Source: Cycas panzhihuaensis
Lineage: Eukaryota > Cycadophyta
Direction: 5' to 3'
DNA length: 64,000 nt
Assembly (NCBI GenBank): GCA_023213395.1
Contig: CM041465.1
Coordinates: 227,857,741-227,921,740, forward strand
The notes beneath the pieces are model-generated. The model worked only from the letters and a program-made list of their open reading frames with translations. It made no database searches and had not been told where the DNA came from. Shown piece after piece: positions 33,882 to 44,900 of the stretch; position 1 is the stretch's first letter; every line of letters starts with the position of its first letter. The position numbers and the translations under genes are program-made.

Positions 33882-34600
33882 GACTTCCACCCCATTGCCT
33901 TTGAAAGTCAAAAACTTAAAGATCATGAGTGTAGGCTTTCTACCTATCAAAAAGAAATGCGGACCATCCTCCATGCTATTGACAAGTGGCAACAGTATCT
34001 ACTTGGTTCTAAATTCACTATCCTCACTGATCATCATAGCCTTCAATGTTTACTAGATCAATTAGTCCTCTCAGAATAGTAGGCAAAATGGGTCGACTGC
34101 CTCCAAGTTTTTGATTTTATAGTCATATATAAAAAGGGGAAAGATAACATTATAGCAGATGCTCTCTTGAGGTTGCCTTCAGCTACACTTGGCAATAACA
34201 TTGATCATGCTGAGGACCCCACCATTTATGCCATTTCCTCCCCACAACTAACATGGCTATAGGATTTAGCCATGGCTAACCAAAACCAACATGATTTTGC
34301 ATATTGGGCTAATAAGGTCCACACTCATAAGGATTGGTCCATCCATAATAATCTTCTCTTATACCAAAATTGCATATTTGTCCATCCCCTCTCAGCTTTT
34401 ATCCCATGGATTTTATTAGAATATCATTCTTCCCCTCTTGGAGGCCACTCTGGTTTTGATAAAACTTACTTTAGGATTCGTTTTGACTTCTTTTGGCTAG
34501 CAATGAAATCCACCATCCTTACCTTTATCTCAAAATGTGATACATGCCAACGTAACAAAGCTTATACAAAACCCCAATTGGGCCTCCTTTAACCATTGCA
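33882..34600 (+). pseudogene. Gypsy-1 RNase H and integrase zinc-binding domain
   Basis: RNase H: HPIAFESQKL, Y-Q-K-E-M, FTILTDHHSLQCLL, then V-I-Y-K-K-G-K-D-N-I-I-A-D-A-L-L-R-L. The integrase HHCC finger (34,425-34,560) keeps both His (E-Y-H-x-x-x-x-G-G-H-S-G) and both Cys (C-D-T-C-Q-R-N-K). The frame is the one used by RT, with a few stops between. Confidence 0.88.
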
Positions 34601-35676
34601 CATCCCACAAGGTAAATGGCAAGATATTGCCATGGACTTTATAACGGGCCTACCACCATCTGCCGGATCTAACTCCATTTTAGTAGTCATAGATCGGTTG
34701 ACAAAATATGCCTACTTCTTGCCTATCCACATAACCTATAAAGCCCCACACATCGCTGACATCTACATCCAGATAATATTTCATTTGTATGGTTTTCCAT
34801 CCACCATTGTATGTGATTGTGACCCAAAATTCACTAGCTCCTTTTGGCAAGAGCTATTCCACACATTAGGTACATCATTCAACATGAGTTTTGCATACCA
34901 TCCACAGACCGATGGCTAATCTGAGGTCCTTAGCAAAACTCTGGAGACCTACTTACATTGCTTTACATCTGACCACCAGTCTAAATGGATATCATGCCTA
35001 GCTCTAGCTGAGTATTGGTACAACTCCTCACACCATTCAACCATTGGAATGTCTCTATTTTTTGCCCTCTATGGGTATCCCCCTCCATCCCACCATACCT
35101 TAGCAACCAACCTTTGTACAACAGCAGTGCAACAAAAACTATAGCATATGGACCAAATTCTCCACACCCTTAAACAAAACCTATCTACAGCCTAAAATCA
35201 AATGAAATAATTAGCAGACCACCACCGCTCTGATCACTCCTTCAATATTGGGGATTTGGTATTTCTTCATCTCTAACCTTATAAGCAACAATCCCTTCAC
35301 CATCATAAGAACCATAAACTTAGCCCTCGATATTATAGCCTCTATAAAGTCCTTAAATGTATTGGTGATGTTGCATATGCTCTCGACCTTTCCCTTACCA
35401 CAAACATCTATAATATTTTTCATGTCTCCTATCTTCGGAAGTGTCTAAGAAAAACCCATACTCCCCAGACAACCCTTCTAATTTTAGATGAAGAGCAAAC
35501 CTTATCTGTACCTCCATAATGTATCCTAGCTACTAGACAACAGCATCTTTGGAATCGGTCCATTTCAGAATATTTGATACAGTGGATAGGTTGCACCTCT
35601 AACGAAGCAACTTGGGAGTCCAATGAGTTTGTCAAAAAGCACCTGCATCTCACCTGCCTCGAGGACACAGCATCTT
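34601..35676 (+). pseudogene. Gypsy-1 integrase core and chromodomain
   Basis: The DDE core shows M-D-F-I-T-G-L-P (Asp 1) and C-D-C-D-P-K-F-T-S (Asp 2; the usual S-D-R-D is altered). Y-H-P-Q-T-D-G is followed by a stop in place of Gln, then the Glu-containing helix. The C-terminal part has N-I-F-H-V-S-Y-L-R-K-C-L, I-L-D-E-E-Q and a chromodomain ending (I-S-E-Y-L-I-Q-W-I-G, N-E-A-T-W-E-S) near 35,555-35,640. That domain places the element among chromoviruses, whose chromodomain is thought to steer insertion to heterochromatin. Confidence 0.88.
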
Positions 35677-35688
35677 AGGGGAGGGGAC
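35677..35688 (+). other. Gypsy-1 polypurine tract
   Basis: The sequence aggggaggggac lies one base before the TG of the 3' LTR. Confidence 0.92.
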
Positions 35689-35689
35689 T

Positions 35690-36063
35690 TGTTACATAAC
35701 TTATTTAGCTAAGTTATGTAAACCATTATGGAACTTTGTGCATGTGCTATCTAGCGGACCAATAGTATGCATGGGCGCTGCCATCTAATAGAATGTAAGG
35801 CCACTTAGACCACCAATAGGATTACATGTATAAGACCCTAATTTATCTATATAAGGGTCATAAATTGTAAATGAGGGTTATCTTGATAGAACATTTTTAT
35901 AAAGATTGTGTTGCGGTACTTTCTATCTTTTGGTGATCATTTAGCGCTCTGGTGTTCCTCTGAAGCTCTTGGTTAGCTTGTTTGCTCTATTGGATAAGAA
36001 GACGCTGTTGTGATTGTCAAATTCTCTACTATCTCAAGAGTATTGGTGAGAAGAAACATCTCA
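35690..36063 (+). repeat. Gypsy-1 3' LTR
   Basis: 374 bp, colinear with 29,684-30,057 and without gaps. It ends aaacatctca. Confidence 0.93.
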
Positions 36064-36068
36064 AAGAT

Positions 36069-37160
36069 AATTCTTGGAGATGCTCATGTGTTGCCAGTAG
36101 ATGGTATTAGTGAAGTTTCCATTGTAAGAGGCAAGTTTTTCAGGGTATATTATGCACCCAAGATGCAGTTGAACCTTCTGTTTACTTGGGAGATCTACAA
36201 ATAAGGTATGAAAGTTGAGCTCTACAATGATAAGTGCTTGATAAAGGACCCACAATAGAACTTTATTATCATAGCTACCAAGAAAGTTAGGGATAACTTT
36301 TTGGTATTTGAGAAGTTTTAATCTCAGAAAAAGTCCTATGCCTTTGTTACCAGCGCAGATGATGAAAGTAAATTGTGGCACAATTGCCTTGGGCATCTTA
36401 ATTACAGCAGTATTACACTACTGAAGAGGTTGAAGATGGCAAAAGGACTGTCACCAGTTTCTTGCTTAGATGGTGTATGTGAAGGGTGCATGTATGGCAA
36501 GCATCATTGCTATCTTTTTTCTTAGGATAATGCTTGGAGAGCCAAGGAGAAGCTAGAGCTTATGCACTCAGATATTATAGGACCACTCCTAAACCATTCA
36601 GTATTAGGAGCTTGATATACACTTATGTTTGTGGATGATTATACCAAGAAAGCTTGGGTTTATTTTCTCAAGAATAAGTTAGATGTATTTGATCGCTTCT
36701 GTGATTGGAAAGCGATGGTTGAAAATGAAAGTGATAAGAAAATAAAAACTTTACGAAGTGATAATGGCAAGGAGTATGGCAATCATGTATTTAATCAGTT
36801 CTGCCGCAACCATGGTATAAAGTAGGAGTTTATAGTCCCATATACCCCACAACATAATAGAGATAGTGAGGTGTATAGTGCATGCCAAAAACCTACGACC
36901 GAAGTTTTGGGCAGAAGCTATGATGACTGCTGTTTATATTTTGAAAAGGGTACCCACTCAGGCAGTTCGCAGCATAACCCCCAAAGAGAAATGGACCAGT
37001 CGAAAGCCTACCATTAACCATTTAAGAACGTTTGGGTGTATTGCATACACCTATATCCCAGACGATACATGCAATAAGTTGGATCAAAAAAGTCTTAAGT
37101 GCATATTCATAGGGTATTGCATGGAGAACAAAGCCTACAAACTATGGGATCCATAAGGAG
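36069..37160 (+). pseudogene. Copia-3 protease end, GAG-pre-integrase and integrase
   Basis: After Gypsy-1 the protease frame goes on with I-L-G-D-A-H-V-L-P-V-D-G-I and Y-Y-A-P-K-M-Q-L-N-L-L. GAG-pre-integrase follows: L-W-H-N-C-L-G-H-L-N-Y-S-S-I and C-E-G-C-M-Y-G-K-H-H. The integrase core has MFVDDYTKKAWVYFLKNK (Asp 1) and L-R-S-D-N-G-K-E-Y (Asp 2). A frameshift near 36,850 moves the rest into another frame (36,866-37,156: RPKFWAEA, LKRVPTQAV, HLRTFGCIAY). Both Asp residues survive. Stops and the frameshift make it inactive. Confidence 0.88.
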
Positions 37161-38343
37161 AAAAGATTGTGGTTAGTTAGGATGCTAAATTTGATGAGTC
37201 ATTGGCATATCATGCTGAAAAGGCATTAGAGGAACCTTTTTACCCTCCCCTTCTCCCATTCCTAAATTCTTCAAGCGAAGAGGACGATGAGCCAGTTGTT
37301 GTAGCACCTAAGGAAGCAGGATCGAGTGGGACAAGTAATAGTGAGGAGTCACTGCAAGAAGAAGCACCTCTAATAATGGGTCCTTTTATACCTTTATGGG
37401 TAAGGAAAACTATTGAAGATTTTGGTATGGCGATACAAACCCTAACTGATGACAGACGAACTAGAAGTCAGTATGGCAATCTAACTCTGCTGGTAGATAC
37501 CAATGACTCCAATGATCTTGATTCATTTGCTGAAGCAAAAGGAGATCCACGATAGAGTGATGTAATGGAGGAAGAGTATAGTTCTCTGATGAAGAATGAT
37601 ACGTGAGATTTGGTTCCACTCCCACCATCGAAGAACCTTGTAAGATACAAGTGGGTCTATAAGACAAAGTTTCGCTCTGATAGAGAGGTGGACAAGTACA
37701 AGGCCTGACGTTTTACACAGGGATTCAAGCAAAAGAAGGAATTAATTATGAGAAGATATTTACACTAGTCTCTAGAATGACAACAGTCTGCTTACTCATT
37801 TCCTTACCAGTTATGTTAGATTAGGAGTTACACTAGATGGACATTAAGTCTGCATTCCTTAATGGGGATCTAAAGGAGGAGATATACATGTCGTAGCCTT
37901 TGGGATTCATTAAGGATGGCCAAGAGCATCTTGTTTACCATTTGAAAAAGTCAATCTATGGCCTAAAACAAGCACCCCATGCTTGGTCTGAGAAGATGGA
38001 TGCCAAGTTGAAAGTTGAAGGTTTTGAAATCTCAGAACTCGACCCAAACCTGTATGTGAAGAGAAGAGAGACTTTTGTAGTTTCTTGTGTGGTCTATATG
38101 GATGATCTAATCATCGACAGTAATCGTGGCAAGGCTATAGCCAAAGTAAAATCTAATTTAAGAGCTTCATTTGACATGATGGATCTTAGAGAACTTCACT
38201 ATTTCTTGGGCATTCAGATCAAGCAGATGGAAGATAGGATTGTGTTATTACAATCGCAGTATGTGAAGAACTTACTAGAGAGATTTAGAATACAACACCG
38301 CAAACCTATTGTAACACCATGTGTAAAAGGCACAAGGTTATAG
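37161..38343 (+). pseudogene. Copia-3 reverse transcriptase
   Basis: An acidic linker (S-S-S-E-E-D-D-E-P) leads to W-V-Y-K-T-K-F and the K-A-R-x-x-x-x-G-F segment near 37,700, broken by a stop and a frameshift. The D-I-K-S-A-F-L-N-G-D-L and Y-M-x-x-P-x-G-F motifs lie at 37,850-37,905. The stretch 37,900-38,343 is fully open: KKSIYGLKQAPHAW, the intact catalytic box Y-M-D-D-L at about 38,097-38,111, and LRELHYFLGIQI. It is the most intact RT palm in the window. Confidence 0.9.
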
Positions 38344-39050
38344 CAGGACATAGCCCAACCTTCTATAGATGGTACTAAGTATCGCCAGTTGGTAGGGAGT
38401 CTTATCTATTTGACTCATACCAAGCCAGACATCGCATACGTTGTTGGATTGGTTTCTTGCTACATGCAAAATCCTCAGGAGTCTCATTTGGTGGTTGTAA
38501 AGAGGATTCTAAAATATCTAAAGGGGACAATCAATCTTGGTCTTGAATACTGTAGAGGTGAGAAGATCAAGTTACATGGCTACACAGATGTTGATTGGGG
38601 AGGAGATTCTGACGACTGGAAGTCCACTGCTGGATACCTATTTAGTATTGGCAATGGATTTGTTTCATGGCAGTCGAAGAAGCAGTAGATAATGGCATTA
38701 TCTTCTACAGAAATAGAATACCAAGGACTCAATGCTGATGTGAAAGAAGCAGTATGGTTGCAAGGTCTCTTAGATTTTCTTAGCATTTCCAATGGACATC
38801 TTATTCTCCTTGTTGATAATTATAGTACCATTTATCTATCGAAGAATCCAAAGTTTCATGCACGTACAAAGCATATCAAGATTCAACACCATTACATTTG
38901 TGAACAGATCAAGTCAGGGAAGTTGTAGGTTGACTATTGTCTGAGTGAATTACAGTTTGCGGACGTCTTCACCAAACCTTTCACTGAAGATCAATTCACG
39001 AAGATGTGTATCGGGCTTAGACTCACCAACATTATCCTTGAGGGGGGATG
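38344..39050 (+). pseudogene. Copia-3 RNase H
   Basis: Y-R-Q-L-V-G-S-L-I-Y-L and TKPDIAYVVGLVSCYM are followed by HGYTDVDWGGDSDDWKSTAG (catalytic Asp present) and S-W-Q-S-K-K-Q. After one TAG comes A-L-S-S-T-E-I-E-Y (Glu present), then R-T-K-H-I-K-I-Q-H-H and F-A-D-V-F-T-K-P. Only two or three stops separate these blocks. A non-coding stretch leads to the polypurine tract. Confidence 0.9.
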
Positions 39051-39137
39051 TATCCATAAGGATAAAGAAGTTGTAGGATAGTCCCAACCTTTGTGATAAC
39101 TCAACTACTACATGTTGTAGGTTCCCCACATTCACAT

Positions 39138-39147
39138 TAAGGGGTGA
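39138..39147 (+). other. Copia-3 polypurine tract
   Basis: The sequence taaggggtga directly precedes TGTTAATG of the 3' LTR. Confidence 0.85.
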
Positions 39148-39504
39148 TGTTAATGTGGTAGTTAATTATTAAGCCACTTAGTTAATGTTAATACGGTTTA
39201 ATTAAGTGAAAGGGTGTAAAGCCAAAAGCTGCAACTTATTCGGGGGGTCACAACCCTAATCGGGTGACACCTCTTAGAGAGTATAAAAGCCTTAAAGCCT
39301 TGTATATTCAAATCTGAGTTCATTATGTAATAATCATGTGATCCATCAAGGATCCTCTTTATGGTGGGTTTTCTCTCGAAAGGGTTTCTCACGTAAATAC
39401 CTATGTATTGTGCATCTATTTTATGTGTTTTCTATTTGTTGCTTGCTATGTATGGTTAAAGATCCTGCATATGGGAATATTTATGTATGATTTCATGTTC
39501 TCGA
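39148..39504 (+). repeat. Copia-3 3' LTR
   Basis: 357 bp, colinear with 26,830-27,186. The border to the LINE is uncertain by 1-2 bases because the terminal CA is not preserved. Confidence 0.88.
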
Positions 39505-41008
39505 ACTGAATGAGTTGGCTACAAGAGAGGAAAATTTACTTAGAGAAATTAGCAACCAAGAAAAGAAGAAGAAACTTCTTTAAAAGTAAAAGTCAAGGGT
39601 TAGATAGTTGAGATAAGTGGATAAAAATATTAAATTCTTCCATAAAACTACTTTGCAGAAGCATATCCATAATAGTATCTTTAATCTTAGAAAGAAGAAT
39701 AAAGAGATAGTGGACACAACCAAAGATATTAAGGAAGAGTTAAGGTCCTTCTTTAGAAAGATAACTACTAAAACTTAAGAGCTTAGAGAAGAAGATAATA
39801 GAGAAATTTAATCCAACATCTCAAAGTTAGTGTCAATTGATCAAAACAAAGCCCTAATTAAGGAAGAGATTAAGAAAGTGATTTTTAGTATAACTCTAGG
39901 CAAAGCTCTTGGTCTTGGTAATTTCTGCATAGATTTCTATTAAACTTTCTAGAACAACATGGAGGAGGATACTATCAATTTTGTAGAAGAATCCAAATAA
40001 TCTTATAAAATGTCACAAACCCTCAACACCAACTTTATAACCCTTTTTCTTAAAGAAAAAGATCCTTTGACAATAAAAAAATTTAGACTAATAGACTTGC
40101 ATAACATAGATTATAAGATCATTTCAAAAGTTATGGTTACTAAGTTGGAAGAGACTAAAGAAGAAATCATATCTAGGAAATAAAGGGGTTTTGTGGTTAA
40201 GAGATAAATCCTAGAAGGTATAATAGTGACATAGGAGATTATCTATTTGCTTAAATAAACTAAGAAAAATAACATGTTAATAAAGTTGGATATGTTTAGA
40301 GTCTATGATTATCTAAAATAAAACTTTATGAACAAAATCTTTTTGTCATTTAGATTTGATAAGAATTCCCTAGAGTGGGTTCACAACCATATTTCTCATA
40401 CCTCCTTCTTAATTCTCATTAACAGAGCTCCTTCCTAGCCATTTCTACATTGGAGGTGGGGGGGGGGGGGGGGGGGGGGGATGAGGCAGGTAGGAAAGGA
40501 GACCCTCTCTCACCATATCTCTTTATTATTATGGAAAATGGTTTAGAAAGACTAGTAACCAAGATAATGTAAGAAAAGTAAATTAAAGGAATTTAACTAT
40601 CGCAGAATTTAGAGGTTGTTTCCCATTTGTAATTTATAGATAATATCCTATTTATGGGGATAACTTCAATAGGAGAAGCTAGAGTCATGGAAAAAATCAT
40701 GAAAGTCTTCTTTCAAGCCTTTAGGGGTATGGTCAATGAGAAGAAAATGAAGATCTTCTTTTTCAACACCCATCCACAAATCCAAAGAAATATTAGTGGG
40801 TTTTTAAACTTTTATATAGGCTCTCTCCTATGTAAGTAATTAGGTGTACCATTTGTAGAGAACTTGAAATGAAATAATGCTTAGGAAAGAGTAATTAATA
40901 ATATTAAAACCAAATTAGCATATTGGTATTCCAAGCATCTCACTCTAGCTAGAAGAATTGTGGTAATTAGGTTGGTTCTATAGGTTATGCTTATTTACAT
41001 GTTCTTGA
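39505..41008 (+). pseudogene. LINE-1 ORF2: reverse transcriptase core
   Basis: The frame resumes as N-E-L-A-T-R-E-E-N-L-L-R-E-I and gives the pre-RT block (K-S-R-V-R, T-K-F-F-H-K-T-T-L-Q-K). The RT follows: K-A-L-G-L-G-N-F-x-I-D-F-Y, F-R-L-I-D-L-H-N, K-G-D-P-L-S-P-Y-L-F-I-I. The catalytic F-A-D-D box is F-I-D-N at 40,633-40,644 (second Asp to Asn), so the enzyme is dead. A G23 run interrupts the sequence just before K-G-D-P. Copia-4 cuts the frame at 41,008, a few codons after W-Y-S-K-H-L-T-L-A-R-R. Confidence 0.85.
40458..40480. repeat. Poly-G run (G23) within the LINE RT
   Basis: 23 consecutive G follow ggaggt, within a region where LINE RTs normally have a short Gly/Arg-containing loop before the QGDPLSP motif. 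It probably grew by slippage from a shorter G-rich codon stretch. It is also a place where sequencing errors are likely. Confidence 0.95.
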
Positions 41009-41675
41009 TGTTAGATAATATGACAACAATGTTTTGGAGGCAAAAATTTTGATAGGTTGACAGTATAGTTCCCTCTCTTAACTTTCATGGGAGGATCCAA
41101 GGGAGGTGGTAGCCCCCCTTGGTTGGGGGATGCAGGAGGTATCAGAACCCCCTCCTTCCCTCTTTAAAGAGAGGCTTCAAAGGTAGTAGCCCCCAACCTA
41201 AAAAGCTAACACTGTAAGCATACTAAATTATAAAGAGAATTAAGGTCTTTCATTCAAAATACCCTAGATTTAATGGTCAAAATTTGTGCCTTGTATGACT
41301 CTCTCATGTAGCCTAATTTAGGGTGTTTTTTTATTATGTCAATGGTATTCAATGTATTGGATGTACTATATTGAGTAGAGGCAACTGGCTATTATTGATG
41401 TAAATATTCTACCATAGATTATGTATATTTCTCTATTCTTGGATAATAAAGATTGATACCTTTCTTATATGGATGTTTCTCTAGCAAACTACTAGGGTTT
41501 TACCATGTTATATCTGGTGTATATGTGATGCTTTGGCTTTCTGATTTATTTGTTGTATTATTTCTAGTTTAAGAACTTACATGTTAAATCTCAGGTTCAA
41601 TTCCTATAGCCAATTACAAAATAGTTTAGATCTTAGTGGTAGTTTCTGCTTATTGAGACCTAGTTTTCTAAATAA
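41009..41675 (+). repeat. Copia-4 5' LTR
   Basis: It starts TGTTAGATAATATG. A GC-rich inverted-repeat block lies at about 41,083-41,200, followed by AT-rich sequence with a promoter-like gttatatctggtgtatatg near 41,510. Confidence 0.9.
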
Positions 41676-41676
41676 G

Positions 41677-41689
41677 TAGTATCAGAGCC
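41677..41689 (+). other. Copia-4 primer-binding site
   Basis: The sequence tagtatcagagcc is the initiator-Met PBS with a single G-to-A change. Confidence 0.88.
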
Positions 41690-41746
41690 ACTTTTATTTT
41701 TATAGTAAGTTTATGAAGGTTTTAGTATTGGCTTTTTCTACACTAA

Positions 41747-42560
41747 ATGGCAAAACTAACAAATGTAAAGTTTCGGGTGGAGAAATTCAATGGAAAAAAT
41801 AACTTCAAGTTGTAGAAGCTAAAAGCATATGATGTTTTAGTACAATAGGGATTGTATAGAAATTTGGAAGGCAAATTGAAGAAACATGCAAGGATGGACA
41901 ATGATGAATAGGATGATCTAGACAAAAGGGCTCTTAGCACAATATGATTATACTTGATAGACGAAGTTCTATTTAACATCATAGGGGAGAAGATAGCAAC
42001 AAGATTATGGACCTAGTTAGAAGGCTAATACATGACCAAATTAGTGATGAACCAAATCTACTTAAAGAGGTAGTTGTACTCATTATGGATGAAGGAAGGT
42101 ACAAAAATTCCTAATTATTTAAATATTTTCAATACTCTTATTTATCAGTTAGCTAGTATTAATATCACAATTCAGAATTAGGATAAGGTTGCTATATTGT
42201 TATGTTCATTACCAAAATCTTAGGATAATATTATCACCTTAATTAGTTTTAGTACTATAGATGAATTAGATTATGATTCTATTGTGAGTGCTTTGCTAAC
42301 GAAAGAGGTGAGGAGGAAGTGCAGTCTTGAAACCTCTACACTAGAAGCTATGACTTCCATGATTGAGAGAGGACAAACCTCTAGCTCACATCGAGCTCGA
42401 AGTCAAAAGGCAAGAAGAGTAAGCTCAGATATTGGAACTACAATAAGATAGTTCACTTCAAAAAGGATTGCTACAAAAGGAAGGAGTTCCAAAAAAAGGA
42501 AGATCCTACTAAGAAAGCTAATCAGGTGGAGTCAAATCAAGGTATAGATAATGATGTCTC
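41747..42560 (+). pseudogene. Copia-4 gag with ruined zinc knuckle
   Basis: ATG 41,747 opens MAKLTNVKFRVEKFNGKNNF, the Gag start of the Tork/Tnt1-like kind. An L-Y-L-I-D-E-V-L-F-N-I region and the helix block around Y-M-T-K-x-x-x-N-Q-I-Y-L-K follow. The knuckle near 42,430 reads Y-W-N-Y-N-K-I-V-H-F-K-K-D-C: two Cys became Tyr (TGT/TGC to TAT/TAC) and the Gly became Val. Many TAG/TAA codons interrupt it. Confidence 0.8.
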
Positions 42561-43720
42561 AGTTGCTTATAATATTTTTTATTATCATCATGATTGGTTA
42601 TTGGATTTAGGCACTTCACACTATATATGTCCACACAGAAGTTGGTTTTTATTGTACTAACCTCTTGATGGTAGTAATTTACTCATAGGAAATGAAGTTT
42701 CCTATAAGACAGTAAGCATTGGTAGCATCAGAATTAAAATGTTTGATGGTGTAGTGAGAATATTAACTAAAGTTAGACATGTACCTGATCTAAAAAAGAA
42801 TCTAATTTTCTTAGGTGAATTAAATTCTAGTGGTTATAAGTACACAAGTTATGAAAAAGCCTTGAAGGTGTCAAAGGGCACCTTGGTTGTTATGAAAGCA
42901 TTAAATAAAGGAAACCTTTATATTTTAGTGGGAAGTATAGATGTTAGCCATGCAGCTCCAACATCAAAGACTGCAAAAGATACAGCTCAGTTATAGCATC
43001 AGAGACTTGGGCATATGAGTGAGAGAGGAATTAAGGCATTGATGAACCGTAAGTTACTTCCTAACTTGTAGCTTTCACATTTAACTTTTGTAAATATTAT
43101 ATTTTTGGAAAGTAATGTATACTCATATTTAAAGTAAGGAGTTACACTAGTAAAGGTGTTCTAGATTGTGTACATTTGGATGTGTAGGGACTAACCCCTA
43201 CAATATCTTATAGAGGATCATTGTACTTTATTATATTTATAGATGATCACTCCAGAAAGGTATGGGTCTATTTTTTAAAAAGGAAATCTAAAGTTTTCAG
43301 TGTGTTTAAGCAATTCAAGGCTCTGGTTAAGAAGAGTATTGGCAGGTAAATCAAATATTTAAGAATTGATAATAGAGGTGATTTCAACTCTTTGGGGTTT
43401 TAGAATTATTATAGAAAAGTTGGGATCAAATGATATAAGACCACTAACTATACTCCATAGCAGAATGGCATAACTAAGTGCATGAACAGGACACTCTTGG
43501 AAAGAGTTAGAAGCATGCTAAGTAATGCAAGAGTGGAGTAGGGCTTATTGGGAAAAATTATTCAGACAGCTTATTATTTGGTAAATAGGTCACCATCACT
43601 TGTAACAGTGTAAGATTCTCGAAGAGGTATGGATTGGACATCCATATGACTATTCGAATTTGAAAGTTTTAGTTGTAATGTTTATACCTTGACTAATAAA
43701 AATTAATATTCAAAATTAGA
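42561..43720 (+). pseudogene. Copia-4 protease, GAG-pre-integrase and integrase
   Basis: Protease: W-L-L-D-L-G-T-S-H-Y-I-C at about 42,600 (Ser of D-S-G lost, Asp and Gly kept). The open part 42,739-42,996 shows V-R-H-V-P-D-L-K-K-N-L-I-F-L-G-E-L and ends in H-Q-R-L-G-H-M-S (zinc-binding His). Integrase: L-x-x-F-I-D-D-H-S-R-K-V-W-V-Y-F near 43,230 and L-R-x-D-N at 43,360, frames broken repeatedly. The C-terminal F-I-G-Y and Y-R-L-W-D-P blocks are at 43,740-43,800. Confidence 0.8.
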
Positions 43721-44099
43721 CTAAAAATCTAAGAGATGTATCTTTATTGGTTATAGTGATAGAGATGATATGAAGGAATATAGGTTGTGGGATCCTACTA
43801 CCCATAAAATCATTATTAACAGAAATATTATATTTGATGAATCCCCTTTTCTAAAATTAGATAGTATAGAAGTTGAATTAAAATAGAAGCAAGAAGTTAA
43901 ACATCAATAGGTCAAGATTGAGACCCAACTATCTTTGGAAATGGAAATGCAAGAAAATCTTTCTGAAGATGAAATCTGTAATAGATTTATAAGAGTATGT
44001 AGATATTCCTCCACCAATTGTTAGAAGATCTACATGAGTCAGGCATCCACCTGATATGTGCAATCCTTCTATTTCTATTGCTTTAGTTTCTAATGATGA

Positions 44100-44900
44100 T
44101 GAACCTACATACTATCAGGAAGCAATAGATGATATCCATAGTGAGAAGTAGAAGAGGGCTATGTAGGAAGAGATAGATGCTTTGATAGAACTTCCACATG
44201 GCAGGAAGATTATTGGTTGCAGATGAGTTTTCAAGAAGAAAATAAATGTTAATAAAAAGGTTAACAAATATAGGGCAAGACCGGTAGCTAAAGGCTTTGC
44301 ACAAAAAATAAGTATTGATTTTTATAAGATCTTTTTACTAGTTATTAAACTTGTTTCAATTTAAGTTATGTTAGCATTGGTAGTTTTTCTTGATTTGGAG
44401 TTAGAGTAGTTAGATGCAAAAATAACTTTTCTTCATGGAGATTTAGATGAGGAGATCTATATGGATCAACTAGAAGGGTTTGTATAAGATGGTAGGAAAA
44501 GACTTATTTACAAGCTTAGAAAATTATTATATAGCCTGAAGTAATCATCTAGGCAATGGTACAAGAAGTTTGATGCCTTCATAGAGAGCCAAAATTTTAA
44601 AAGAAATGAGTATGATCATTATATTTATTTTAAATTCTTGAATAATGGCTTATTCATTATCTTAGTATTATATGTTGATGACATGCTGGTTACAAGAAAA
44701 AGTATGGCAGAAATTAATAAGGTAAAGGCTCAATTGGCTAAGACTTTTGATATGAAGGATCTAGGAGCTACAAAATAAATCTTAAGCATGGAGATACATA
44801 GAGATAGAAAAAATGGTAAACTATAGTTAGCACAGTAGAAATATATAGAGAAGGTGCTAACCAAATTTGGTATAGCAAATATGAAACTAATTAATATCTC
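44100..44900 (+). pseudogene. Copia-4 reverse transcriptase
   Basis: The frame is readable from E-E-I-D-A-L-I-E-L through K-Y-R-A-R-P-V-A-K-G-F-A-Q, L-D-A-K-I-T-F-L-H-G-D-L, E-E-I-Y-M and L-Y-S-L-K to the intact catalytic box Y-V-D-D-M at 44,671-44,685. It ends in F-D-M-K-D-L-G-A. TAG/TAA replace Trp and Gln at five or more places (for example in L-E-x-L-D-A-K and L-K-x-S-S-R-Q-W). Confidence 0.87.

Larger units (their letters stand above)
29684..36063 (+). mobile_element. Gypsy-1: chromodomain Ty3/Gypsy element inside Copia-3
   Basis: 6,380 bp with two LTRs of exactly 374 bp, a PBS, a polypurine tract and domains in Gypsy order (gag, protease, RT, RNase H, integrase, chromodomain). The target duplications are gagat (29,679-29,683) and aagat (36,064-36,068). 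The Copia-3 protease frame is continuous across the insert when one duplication is ignored. By hand count the LTRs differ at about 33 sites, 30 of them transitions, with no indel. It is later than Copia-3 by position and slightly less diverged. Confidence 0.93.
26830..39504 (+). mobile_element. Copia-3: LTR retrotransposon in the LINE, split by Gypsy-1
   Basis: It has LTRs of 357 bp each (26,830-27,186 and 39,148-39,504), a PBS, a polypurine tract and a full set of gag, protease, integrase, RT and RNase H domains on the plus strand. The net length is about 6.3 kb. Gypsy-1 interrupts the protease. The LTRs differ at about 37 sites by hand count, 29 of them transitions. The exact 3' border and target duplication are unclear (aaata before, aactg after at best), but LINE coding resumes immediately. 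It is the best preserved Copia pol in the window. Confidence 0.9.

Noticed and set aside
37461-37732. Three overlapping minus-strand frames
   Set aside because: Shadows of the Copia-3 linker and RT on the plus strand. They share no domain with known proteins.
26825-39509. Five-base target duplication of Copia-3
   Set aside because: Flanks aaata and aactg agree at only three of five positions and the LTR end is blurred, so no duplication is claimed.
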